This document shows positions 1 to 7,739 of a DNA stretch of 16,321 bases, in pieces; the stretch's first letter is position 1; the number at the start of each line of letters is the position of its first letter. Both the position numbers and the translations under genes were made by a program. Source of the stretch: Candidatus Omnitrophota bacterium (GTDB taxonomy: Bacteria > Omnitrophota > Koll11 > Aquiviventales > Aquiviventaceae); the NCBI GenBank assembly GCA_023247285.1, contig JAHFGU010000012.1:2304-18624 (forward strand), written 5' to 3'. The notes under the pieces are model-generated. The model searched no databases, had not been told where the DNA came from, and saw only the letters and a program-made list of their open reading frames with translations.

Positions 1-482
1 CCGGCAAGATACGCCGCGCAGATCGGCCAGCGCTGGAAGCTGCGAACCACCATCGCGTAGACGTCCGGATGCCCGGCAGGGTCAGGAGGCGGGGTGAGCG
101 CGGGATGCGCCACGCGGAACGTGAAGTGCAGCAGGTGATAGAGAATGTAGGCGAGCACGATGATTCCGGACAGGAGCATGGTGCGCGCGGCCCACGTGGT
201 CTCCGAGGTGCGGAAGCGTGTGTAGCCGATCGGCCGGGCGCGCGCGTTGTCGTGCGCGAGCGCGACGGAGGTCCAGATGTGCACGGCAATCGCCGCGATG
301 AGTATGACGCGCACCAGCCACAGCAGCTCGCCGAGATCGCGCAGTTTCCTGGCGTAGCCATTCAGGGCCTCCGGGCCGGCGAAGACGAGGAGGTTGCCCA
401 GCAGGTGGCCGATCACGAACGCCAACAGGATCAGGCCGGTGGCGGCCATGAGGAATTTCTTGCCGATCGATGAGTCAGGCAT
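1..482 (-). CDS. sdhC: Succinate dehydrogenase cytochrome b subunit (b558 type), partial
   Basis: Membrane anchor of succinate dehydrogenase/fumarate reductase, which holds heme b and passes electrons between the flavoprotein/iron-sulfur subunits and quinone. About 160 codons are visible; the 3' part runs off the left edge. I translated the reverse strand by hand. It opens MPDSSIGKKFLMAATGLILL, followed by VIGHLLGNLLVF, and later has VYAMVVRSFQ, all characteristic of the b558-type SdhC family. Histidines at about 26, 68, 116 and 119 lie in three hydrophobic segments and are candidate heme ligands. The ATG at 482 overlaps the end of the queC-like gene by 8 bases, so the two are probably co-translated. 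sdhA and sdhB would be expected just beyond the window. Family call is firm; no sequence oddity seen in the visible part. Confidence 0.9.
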   Translation of the reverse strand, partial: MPDSSIGKKFLMAATGLILLAFVIGHLLGNLLVFAGPEALNGYARKLRDLGELLWLVRVILIAAIAVHIWTSVALAHDNARARPIGYTRFRTSETTWAARTMLLSGIIVLAYILYHLLHFTFRVAHPALTPPPDPAGHPDVYAMVVRSFQRWPICAAYLA

Positions 483-1137
483 AGCGGGTGGGATCCGTCA
501 TTCCGGCCAGGCGGAAGGCGCGTCGGCGCTCCGCGCATTTGTTGCACCGGCCGCAGTGCGCAAGGCCGCGCGGCTGGAGGCACGAAAAGGTCAAAGCGAG
601 CGGCGCGCCGGCCGCATGGCGGATCAGCTGCGCCTTGGTCATCCGGCGCAGCGGCGCGAGCACGCGGATCGGCGCGCCCAGCGCCTCCGAAAGGCAGCCG
701 GCCAGGCTCCGGAAGAACCTCGGGGTCGCGTCGCCGAAGGGATTGCCCGCGAGCGTGCCGATCGCGACCGACCGGATGCCGACCCGGCGGGACGCGACGG
801 CCGCGAGGGTCACGAGCAGCGCGTTGCGGCCCGGGAGATACACGGCGCGGTCCGGCGTGCGGCTCGACGGCACGCGGCGCCCGGCCAGACTCCAGTGCGG
901 GCCGTACAGCGGGCGCAAGGGCAGCGGGATGACGCGAAGGGGAGCCAGGCGGGGCGCGCGATAGGCATGGAGCAGCCGGCGAAGCCAGTACAGCTCAGTC
1001 GCCTCCCACCGCAGGCCGCCGCTGACGTAGAGCGGCAGAACCGGGATGCCTCGGGCCAGCAACCGCTGGACGAGGACCGCGCTGTCCAGGCCGCCGCTCA
1101 CGAGTGCGCACACCGACGACGCGGGCGAGGCCGCCAT
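475..1137 (-). CDS. queC: QueC-family (ExsB-like) 7-cyano-7-deazaguanine synthase
   Basis: QueC converts 7-carboxy-7-deazaguanine plus ammonia to preQ0 with ATP, in the queuosine pathway. The 220-residue product has the PP-loop ATP-binding motif SGGLDS at 14-19. A C-terminal zinc site is formed by C186, C195, C198 and C201 (in the stretch CGRCNKCAERRRAF), followed by AGMTDPTRY, as in QueC. I chose the ATG at 1137 because AGGA lies about 6 bases upstream; an in-frame GTG at 1167 has no such site. Divergence: the usual DCRPEF-like segment is replaced by GNPFGDATPRFF, so this may be a QueC-like subfamily rather than the classical enzyme. A queD-like gene lies about 1.4 kb away on the other strand, which supports a deazaguanine role. 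The end overlaps sdhC. Family is certain; exact reaction less so. Confidence 0.8.
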   Translation of the reverse strand: MAASPASSVCALVSGGLDSAVLVQRLLARGIPVLPLYVSGGLRWEATELYWLRRLLHAYRAPRLAPLRVIPLPLRPLYGPHWSLAGRRVPSSRTPDRAVYLPGRNALLVTLAAVASRRVGIRSVAIGTLAGNPFGDATPRFFRSLAGCLSEALGAPIRVLAPLRRMTKAQLIRHAAGAPLALTFSCLQPRGLAHCGRCNKCAERRRAFRLAGMTDPTRYA

Positions 1138-1152
1138 GCATATCCTGGGTCG

Positions 1153-1181
1153 AGCGTAACAAAGCACCGTGGAAAAGTCAA
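1153..1181 (-). promoter_or_regulatory. Candidate promoter for the queC-sdhC unit
   Basis: On the minus strand TTGACT (1181-1176, five of six matches to the -35 consensus) is followed after 17 bases by TACGCT (1158-1153, three of six to the -10 consensus). It lies 15 bases ahead of the chosen queC ATG and faces away from the plus-strand HAMP gene. The -10 is weak, so this is tentative. Confidence 0.35.
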
Positions 1182-1199
1182 CGACGGCTCTGTTATACT
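1170..1199 (+). promoter_or_regulatory. Candidate promoter of the HAMP-folM-queD unit, leaderless
   Basis: TATACT at 1194-1199 is a good -10 box; TGGAAA at 1170-1175 matches four of six -35 positions with an 18-base spacer. Transcription would start at about 1205-1208, which is the ATG of the HAMP gene (1208), so the message would have little or no leader. A GAGG at 1200-1203 is only 4 bases from the ATG and could act as a weak ribosome site if transcription started further upstream. Confidence 0.45.
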
Positions 1200-1207
1200 G
1201 AGGCGCG

Positions 1208-1663
1208 ATGCCTGATCCGTCCCCCCAGCGGTCCCAGCGCCGCCAGTACCTCGTGGACCGGTCCTTCCAGCTCCGGTTTGTCAGCCGGCTGTTCCTCGTG
1301 GTGCTGGCCGTGGCAGGCCTGAGCTGCCTGGCGTCTTCCGCGCTGTTGTGGCGCCAGCTCTATGAACCCGGCGAAGGCATCCAGACCCCGATCTTAGTTG
1401 CCTCCTTGATGGCGGTCGCCGCCACCCTGCTTATCGAGCTGCTGCTGGCCATCCCGATCATTTTTTACTTGGGCATCCGGCAGAGCCACGCGATTGTCGG
1501 CCCGATGAAGCGGATCACCGCCGCCCTCCAGGCCATCGGCAATGGGGACTTCAGCCAGCGACTGACCTTGCGCCGCGGCGACGTGATGGAAGACCTGGCT
1601 GCAGCCATCAATGCGATGGCAGAAGCCCTTGCCCACCGCTATCCGCCCTCACCGGGCGGCTAA
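1208..1663 (+). CDS. Small membrane protein with two helices and a C-terminal HAMP domain
   Basis: A 151-residue inner-membrane protein. A basic N-terminus (RRQYLVDRSFQLRFV) precedes two hydrophobic helices at about 27-49 and 62-90, separated by only about a dozen residues, so there is essentially no external sensor domain. A HAMP-like segment follows at about 99-141: the conserved Pro (GPM, P99), a GNGDF turn at 111-115, an acidic residue at D125 and NAM at 135-137. The protein then ends, with no kinase, methyl-accepting or cyclase output domain. HAMP domains relay membrane signals, so this may partner another protein, or be an orphan module. It is the first gene of a plus-strand set, 15 bases before the SDR gene. 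A GC hairpin (1643-1648 with 1654-1659) sits in its last codons without a T-run. Function unknown. Confidence 0.85.
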   Translation: MPDPSPQRSQRRQYLVDRSFQLRFVSRLFLVVLAVAGLSCLASSALLWRQLYEPGEGIQTPILVASLMAVAATLLIELLLAIPIIFYLGIRQSHAIVGPMKRITAALQAIGNGDFSQRLTLRRGDVMEDLAAAINAMAEALAHRYPPSPGG

Positions 1664-1678
1664 CCGGCCGCGCCCCTG

Positions 1679-2407
1679 ATGCGGCTTGACGGCTCTGTTG
1701 TCCTTGTCACCGGCGGGATCCGGCGCGTGGGGCAAGCCATCGCGCTGGGTTTGGCCGGCCGCGGGGCGCATGTGGCGGTCTCATACCGCAGCTCCGCGCG
1801 GGACGCGGCCGACACGGTGCGCGCGATCGAGGACCTGGGCGCGCGCGGGATCGCCGTGCGCGCCAACCTCTCCAAGGCCGCGGACGCGCAGCGGCTGGTG
1901 CGTCGCGTGCATGAGCGGTTCGGCCGGCTTGATGCCCTCGTCAACAGCGCCGCGAATTTCGAGCGCGTCCCGTTCGAGCGGCTGACCGAACGCCACTGGG
2001 ACCAGACGATCGACACGAACCTCAAAGGCCCGTTCCTCTGCGCGCTCTACGCCAGCCGGCTCATGCGCCGCGGCGGCAAGATCATCAACATCGCGGACTG
2101 GGCCGGCGTGCGCCCGTACCGCGACTACCTGCCCTACTGCGTCTCCAAGGCGGGCGTGATCGGGCTCACGAAGGCGTTGGCGAAGGAGCTCGCGCCGCGC
2201 ATCCAGGTGGTGGCGATCGCGCCCGGCCCGATGCTCCCCCCTCACGACATGACCGCTGCGGCCCGTCGGCGCATCGCGGCGCGCGTGCCCTTGAAGCGCT
2301 GGGGCAGCCCGCAGGACATCGCGGCCACCGCGATCTTCCTCATCGAAGGCACCGACTTTATGACCGGCTCCACCGTCTTCGTCGACGGCGGCCAACTGAT
2401 CGCGTAG
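1679..2407 (+). CDS. folM: Short-chain reductase of the pteridine reductase (PTR1/FolM) type
   Basis: A 242-residue NADPH-dependent Rossmann enzyme. The nucleotide loop is TGGIRRVG at 11-18, with Arg in the position seen in pteridine reductases. SYRSS at 35-39 fits NADPH, and NSAAN is at 89-93. The usual catalytic Ser is absent; instead D140, Y153 and K157 reproduce the spacing of the Asp-Tyr-Lys triad of PTR1 (Asp to Tyr 13, Tyr to Lys 4). Family enzymes reduce dihydropterins (dihydromonapterin, dihydrobiopterin) and some reduce dihydrofolate. The C-terminus GSTVFVDGGQLIA is typical SDR. No Shine-Dalgarno precedes the ATG, which lies 15 bases after the HAMP stop. The QueD-like PTPS next door and FolB opposite support a pterin or folate substrate. 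Substrate is inferred, not proven. Confidence 0.75.
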   Translation: MRLDGSVVLVTGGIRRVGQAIALGLAGRGAHVAVSYRSSARDAADTVRAIEDLGARGIAVRANLSKAADAQRLVRRVHERFGRLDALVNSAANFERVPFERLTERHWDQTIDTNLKGPFLCALYASRLMRRGGKIINIADWAGVRPYRDYLPYCVSKAGVIGLTKALAKELAPRIQVVAIAPGPMLPPHDMTAAARRRIAARVPLKRWGSPQDIAATAIFLIEGTDFMTGSTVFVDGGQLIA

Positions 2408-2417
2408 ATGAACCGTT

Positions 2418-2492
2418 GGAGACAGAAGACAAGAGACGGGAGACGGGTGCGGGTTGACGGATACATGTCCCCTATCCCGTGTCCCCTGTCCC
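2418..2492 (+). repeat. Low-complexity imperfect inverted repeat before queD
   Basis: The folM-queD gap (92 bases) is filled by a purine-rich arm built of GAGAC/AAGAC/GGGAGAC units (about 2418-2447) and a pyrimidine-rich arm containing GTCCCCTATCCC (2467-2478) and GTCCCCTGTCCC (2481-2492). The right arm reverse-complemented matches the left arm at about 17 of 24 positions, so it can form a loose hairpin. No Shine-Dalgarno remains in front of queD. I recall similar GGGACAGGGGAC-type intergenic repeats in several uncultured bacterial groups; that is memory, not a search. Confidence 0.6.
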
Positions 2493-2499
2493 AAACGTG

Positions 2500-2955
2500 A
2501 TGTACGCTGTCACCAAGGTCATCAGCTTCTGCTACGGGCACCGGCTGCTCAACTACGCGGGCAAATGCCGGCACCTCCACGGGCACAACGGCACGGTGGA
2601 GATCGAGCTTGGCAGCGAGGCGCTGGACGCGCGGGGGATGGTGCGGGACTTCGAGGAGATCAAGCAAACAATTCAGACCTGGATCGACCGGGAGCTGGAC
2701 CACACGATGCTGCTCAACAGGACTGATCCGGTCCTGCCGGCGCTGCGCGAGCTCGGCGAGCGGGTGTTCCTGATGGACGGCAATCCCACGGCCGAAGCGA
2801 TCGCCGAGCTGATCTTCCGCTACACCACCTCGCAGGGCCTGCCGGTGATCGCGGTCCGCATGTGGGAAACCGACCGCTCAGTGGCGACGTACAAGCCGGC
2901 CGCTCCGTCCAGCAAGCGCGCGCCGCGCGTCACGCACGCGCGCGCGAAGCGCTGA
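2500..2955 (+). CDS. queD: 6-pyruvoyl/6-carboxytetrahydropterin synthase family (QueD-like)
   Basis: PTPS-family enzymes convert dihydroneopterin triphosphate to 6-carboxy- or 6-pyruvoyl-tetrahydropterin. The 151-residue product has zinc histidines H14, H27 and H29 and the catalytic Cys C23 in CRHLHGH. The CxxxHGH spacing is that of bacterial QueD, not the Glu-bearing folate-type PTPS-III. GMVRDFEEIK (46-55), LDH (66-68) and WETDRSVATY (E123) complete the active site. The usual FSAAH segment reads FCYGH. I chose ATG 2500 because the family begins with this strand; a GTG at 2479 would add seven residues from the repeat. Neither has a Shine-Dalgarno. The basic 20-residue tail lies in the region overlapping folB. 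QueD in queuosine synthesis is most likely; a folate-related role is possible from the FolM/FolB neighbours. Confidence 0.85.
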   Translation: MYAVTKVISFCYGHRLLNYAGKCRHLHGHNGTVEIELGSEALDARGMVRDFEEIKQTIQTWIDRELDHTMLLNRTDPVLPALRELGERVFLMDGNPTAEAIAELIFRYTTSQGLPVIAVRMWETDRSVATYKPAAPSSKRAPRVTHARAKR

Positions 2956-3331
2956 GGCGCTTGCGCCGCGCCTTCCCTGCCCGCGTTCGGCGGCGCTCCA
3001 CCTCGATCGCCGCGTAGCCCACCCCGGGCAGCGCCCGTTTCTTCACGCGCACGCGAACCCACCGCGCGCCGAAAACCCGGATCACGCGCCGGGCCACGTC
3101 GTCGGCGAGCGTCTCGAGCAGGGCGTAAGGCCGTTCCTGCGCCAGCTCCCGCACCACCGTGACCAAGCGCCCGTAGTCGAGCGCGGCCTTGAGGTCGTCG
3201 CGGCCCGCGGCCGCCGCAGCGTCCACCGGCAGCTCAAGATCGATGGCGATCGACTGGGGAGCGGCCTGCTCCCAGTCGTAGACGCCGATCCGGCACTCCG
3301 CCACCACGTCAGCCAACACGAGCCGATCCAT
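2930..3331 (-). CDS. folB: Dihydroneopterin aldolase
   Basis: FolB cleaves 7,8-dihydroneopterin to 6-hydroxymethyl-dihydropterin and glycolaldehyde in folate synthesis. The 133-residue product opens MDRLVLADVVAECRIGVYDW, with the active-site Glu at E21. Y53 sits in LDYGRLV, E73 in LLETLADDVA, and the catalytic lysine is K98 or K99 in VRVKKRALPGVGYAAIEVE. The C-terminal 20 residues are very basic and exceed the usual family end. An AGAGGG lies just upstream of the ATG (3331). It starts 8 bases after the tlpA-like stop, so it is the last gene of the acsA-tlpA-folB run. Its 3' end overlaps the convergent queD by 26 bases. No terminator is visible between the two. Confidence 0.85.
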   Translation of the reverse strand: MDRLVLADVVAECRIGVYDWEQAAPQSIAIDLELPVDAAAAAGRDDLKAALDYGRLVTVVRELAQERPYALLETLADDVARRVIRVFGARWVRVRVKKRALPGVGYAAIEVERRRTRAGKARRKRLSASRARA

Positions 3332-3339
3332 CGTCCCTC

Positions 3340-3875
3340 TCAGGGCGCCGCCGGGGCAGGCGCAGGGCCCTCGCCGAGCAATCCGTCGAGGATCAGCCCC
3401 AGGCTGCGCTCGAGCCCGCCGCCATAACCGGTGTGCGTGTACGCCACGTTGCCCTGCGCGTCCACGACGAACAGCCGCGGGATGCTGCCGACGTGATAGC
3501 CCGCGCTCACCTGGCCGTCCTGGTCGAGCAGCACCATCGCCGCGGTGAAGCGGCCCTCGAGCCAGGCGCGGACGACCTCGGCCTTCTCCTGCTCGTCGAT
3601 GAGCAGCACCGCAACACCGCGGTCCGCGTAGCGCTTGGCCACGAGCTCGAGCGAGGGCAGCGAGAATCGGCATGGCGTGCACCAGGTGGCCCAGAAGTCC
3701 GCAACGACGATGCGGCCGCGCAGGGCGGCCAGGTTCACCGGCTCGCCGGTCACGGAAGCCAGCGTGAAATCCGGCGCCGGCACGCGGGGCTGGACCGCGC
3801 GCCAGTCCTCGCCGATCCCGGTCTCGCACCCGGGGAGCAGCGCCAACGCCAGGACGGCGAGCAGCGGCGGGCGCG

Positions 3876-3879
<4 letters not shown>
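3340..3879 (-). CDS. TlpA/ResA-like thioredoxin lipoprotein
   Basis: A 179-residue membrane-anchored thiol-disulfide oxidoreductase acting outside the cytoplasm. The signal peptide ends in a lipobox LLPGC, making C18 the lipidated residue. The thioredoxin fold follows: APDFTLASVTGEPVNLAALRG (AhpC/TSA-TlpA entry), the redox motif WCTPC with C67 and C70, and the cis-proline loop SIPRLFVVD (P134). Family members reduce apocytochrome c or keep other exported thiols reduced. The ATG overlaps the acsA stop (ATGA) and the gene ends 8 bases before folB, so it is translated within that operon, although neither neighbour suggests a shared pathway. The DsbD-like protein at the far right of the window is a plausible electron donor. 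Substrate unknown. Confidence 0.85.
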
Positions 3880-5651
<1,772 letters not shown>

Positions 5652-5665
5652 TCTCATCTCCTCGT

Positions 5666-5703
5666 AAAAAAGTGTCAGGCACCAAAAGTGTCTGACACTT
5701 TTT
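5666..5703 (-). terminator. Hairpin with T-run after nuoH, built from GTGTC repeats
   Basis: Perfect 12-base arms AAAAAGTGTCAG (5667-5678) and CTGACACTTTTT (5692-5703) enclose a 13-base loop. On the minus strand the stem is followed by a run of T, as in an intrinsic terminator for the nuo transcript; the A/T ends make it terminator-like on the plus strand as well. The arm reaches into the nuoH stop codon TAA (5704-5702). A second, overlapping perfect hairpin, AAAAGTGTC-T-GACACTTTT (5684-5702), excludes the first. The inner GTGTCAGGCACC resembles a widespread REP-like motif I recall from many genomes. Confidence 0.7.
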
Positions 5704-6982
5704 AGTCAGCTAGGACGTAGGTGCGCGGGTGGAGCGGCGCGGGCGCGTTGGCGCGCACCAGGACCCACGCGCTGAGGATCAGCAGCGCTGCGCTGGCCAG
5801 CGTGCCGAGCGGGAACGGCCACGAGACCCACAGGCCGGCGGCGATGATATTGATGAGACCCAGCGGGAGCAGGAACTTCCAGGCGAAGCCCATGAGCTGG
5901 TCGATGCGCAGACGAGGGAACGTGCCGCGGAACCACACCAGCACGAACACCAAGGCGTAGGTCTTGGCGAAAAACCAGGCCCAGGAGGGAATCGGCTGCG
6001 CGTGCCACCAGCCGCCGGCGGCGGCGAGCCCGGCCAGGGCCACGGCCTTCACCGGCAGCGGCAGCAGGCGCGCGGTCGCGATGAGCGCGGCCAGCAGCAG
6101 CGCGCCGATCCAACACGGCACCGCAGGACCGTGCCACCCGCCGAGGAAGAAGGTCACGGTGAAGGCGCAGACGGCGAAGGCCTCGAGGAACTCCGCCATG
6201 TACCAGAGCGCAAACTTCATGCCGCTGTATTCGGTGTGGAAGCCGCCGACGAGCTCGGACTCAGCCTCTGGCATGTCGAATGGGGTCCGGTTCACCTCCG
6301 CCACGCCGCTGAGGAAAAAGGTGAGCGCTGCGACCAAGCCCCAAGGCGTGCAGGCGTACCACCGGGTGGCCTGCGCCTCCACGATTCCCACGGTCGAGAG
6401 CGTGCCGGCCGCCATGATGACCGTCACCGCCGAGATGACCCCGGGCACCTCGTACGAGATGATCTGCGCCACCGAGCGCATCGCGCCCAGCATGGAAAAC
6501 TTGCTGCGCGAGGCCCAGCCGCCCATGAAGATCGCGTAGGAGCCGACGGCGGAGACGGCGAAGAAATACAGCAGGCCGATGTTGAGGTCCACCGGCACCA
6601 TCCGCCGGCCGAACGGCAGCACCGCGAACAGCAGGATCGCGGGGACGACTGACAGGATCGGGGCGAGCAGATGCAGCAAGCGATCGGCCCCGCGCGGCAC
6701 GATGTCTTCCTTGATGAGCATCTTGAGGCCGTCGGCCAGCGGCTGAGCCAGCCCGTAGAGGCCCACGCGCGTGGGGCCGAACCGGTTCTGCATCCGCGCG
6801 ATGAGCTTCCGCTCGATCCAGGTGAGATACATCATGATCGCGGGGGCGATCGCGGCGATCGCGCCGATCGTCACCAGCATCGAGGCCCACGGCTGCAGCC
6901 ACGGGGGCAGCATGCCGAGCAGCCAGCCCTTGGCGTTGACGAACAGTTGATCCGGCGAGCTGAAGAGCTGGCCCAGGGTCAT
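5702..6982 (-). CDS. nuoH: NADH-quinone oxidoreductase subunit H
   Basis: Membrane subunit of complex I that forms the quinone chamber with NuoB and NuoD and links the peripheral arm to the proton-pumping arm. The 426-residue product is highly hydrophobic, with at least eight membrane segments. Signature stretches are IERKLIARMQNRFGPTRVG (about 56-74), QPLADGLKMLIKEDIVP (80-96) and EVNRTPFDMPEAESELVG (229-246) followed by HTEYSG and the YMAEF motif. Length is at the long end of the family because of extra C-terminal hydrophobic segments. The ATG overlaps the nuoI stop (ATGA). It is the last nuo gene here; no nuoJKLMN follows. Confidence 0.96.
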   Translation of the reverse strand: MTLGQLFSSPDQLFVNAKGWLLGMLPPWLQPWASMLVTIGAIAAIAPAIMMYLTWIERKLIARMQNRFGPTRVGLYGLAQPLADGLKMLIKEDIVPRGADRLLHLLAPILSVVPAILLFAVLPFGRRMVPVDLNIGLLYFFAVSAVGSYAIFMGGWASRSKFSMLGAMRSVAQIISYEVPGVISAVTVIMAAGTLSTVGIVEAQATRWYACTPWGLVAALTFFLSGVAEVNRTPFDMPEAESELVGGFHTEYSGMKFALWYMAEFLEAFAVCAFTVTFFLGGWHGPAVPCWIGALLLAALIATARLLPLPVKAVALAGLAAAGGWWHAQPIPSWAWFFAKTYALVFVLVWFRGTFPRLRIDQLMGFAWKFLLPLGLINIIAAGLWVSWPFPLGTLASAALLILSAWVLVRANAPAPLHPRTYVLAD

Positions 6983-7605
6983 CCGGATGCCTGCGACGCA
7001 GGAGGCTGAGGCGGGGCCGCGGGCGGGGCGGCCTGGGACGTCGGGGCCTTGGCCTTTTTCGCAGCCAGCCGCGCGTCGACGGCCGCGGCTTCGGTAGGAT
7101 GCACCGCGTGGAAATATGCGTCGCTCTTGAGCAGGCGCTCTTTGTCGTGCAGCATCTCCCCGACGCGGCCGCTCGAGGAGAGCTCATACGCGGTGTCCAT
7201 CTCGATGGCGTCGAAGGGGCAAACGTCCACGCAGATGCGGCACGACATGCAGATCGAAACGTCGATGTCGAACCGCACCGGGTACGTGCGGCCGTGCTGC
7301 TTCAGCGGCCGGCCCTGCGCGTCCTTGGCCGGCCCGACGATATGGATGCACTGCGGCGGGCACTCCTGCTCGCAGATCTTGCACGCGACGCAGCGGAGGT
7401 TGTCCGGCTTCTCGTCGTAGACGAGGAATGGGAAATAGCGGAAGCGCTCGCTGTGCTGCTGCTTCTCGTCCGGGTACTGGACGGTAACCAGCCCGTCGGT
7501 CCGGGGGATGCGCAGCGCGCGCAGCAGCCCGCGGCCCCACGGGTACGTCTCCAGGAACGTCTTGAGCGTGACCCCCAGGCCTTGCAGCACGCCCGTGCCG
7601 ATCAT
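6979..7605 (-). CDS. nuoI: NADH-quinone oxidoreductase subunit I (two 4Fe-4S clusters)
   Basis: Carries clusters N6a and N6b, passing electrons towards NuoB in complex I. The 208-residue product has two ferredoxin motifs: C72, C75, C78, C82 (CVACKICEQECP) and C119, C122, C125, C129 (CMSCRICVDVCP). An N-terminal amphipathic stretch (LKTFLETYPWGRGLL) lies against the membrane arm as in the family. The tail after about residue 180 is an Ala/Pro/Gln-rich low-complexity extension. The start codon ATG 7605 directly follows GGTGGGGGG, which must serve as ribosome site if any, and this is the 3' arm of the 17-bp stem described separately. It precedes nuoH, the reverse of the usual H-I order. Confidence 0.95.
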   Translation of the reverse strand: MIGTGVLQGLGVTLKTFLETYPWGRGLLRALRIPRTDGLVTVQYPDEKQQHSERFRYFPFLVYDEKPDNLRCVACKICEQECPPQCIHIVGPAKDAQGRPLKQHGRTYPVRFDIDVSICMSCRICVDVCPFDAIEMDTAYELSSSGRVGEMLHDKERLLKSDAYFHAVHPTEAAAVDARLAAKKAKAPTSQAAPPAAPPQPPASQASG

Positions 7606-7739
7606 CCCCCCACCCGGGCGTGGGCCGGTTCACACACGTGCCGGAGCAGCAGCTGAACCGGCCCGGGGTCGCTGCACCCGTTTCGAAAACTTGTTGGCGA
7701 CCCGCCCCGCTGAGGGTGGGGCCGCCCAGGTGGGGGGAT
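7604..7739 (-). promoter_or_regulatory. Structured four-way-junction element between nuoD and nuoI
   Basis: Read on the minus strand. P1: ATCCCCCCACCTGGGCG (7739-7723) pairs with CGCCCGGGTGGGGGGAT (7620-7604), 17 bp with one G-U pair that would be A-C on the other strand. P2: 7722-7718 with 7708-7704 (GCCCC/GGGGC), 9-base loop. P3: 7703-7697 with 7672-7666 (GGGTCGC/GCGACCC), 24-base loop that can hold GTTT-TCG-AAAC. P4: GGGCCGGTTCA (7664-7654) with TGAACCGGCCC (7632-7622), 21-base loop. Only C7665 and A7621 are unpaired at the junction. P1 begins on the A of the nuoD stop and ends on the AT of the nuoI start. I do not recognise the class; a fold-back insertion element is the alternative. Confidence 0.6.

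Noticed and set aside
600..622. A 20-base identity between the queC-like gene and acsA (near 5429-5450)
   Set aside because: Both places encode RHAAGA in the same frame with the same GC-preferring codons; chance plus codon bias explains it and flanks do not match.
1137..1167. Upstream GTG start for the queC-like gene
   Set aside because: No ribosome site precedes it, and it would overlap the candidate -10 of its own promoter; ATG 1137 has AGGA at good spacing.
2454..2726. Plus-strand open frame starting at ATG 2454 across the repeat and queD
   Set aside because: Wrong frame relative to queD, and its translation has no domain; the queD frame carries all family motifs.
7604..7739. tRNA or ZTP riboswitch reading of the nuoD-nuoI element
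   Set aside because: The stem sizes (17, 5, 7, 11) and loops do not fit a tRNA and there is no T-loop consensus. CCACCTGGGCGG recalls part of the ZTP motif, but the rest of the conserved core is missing.
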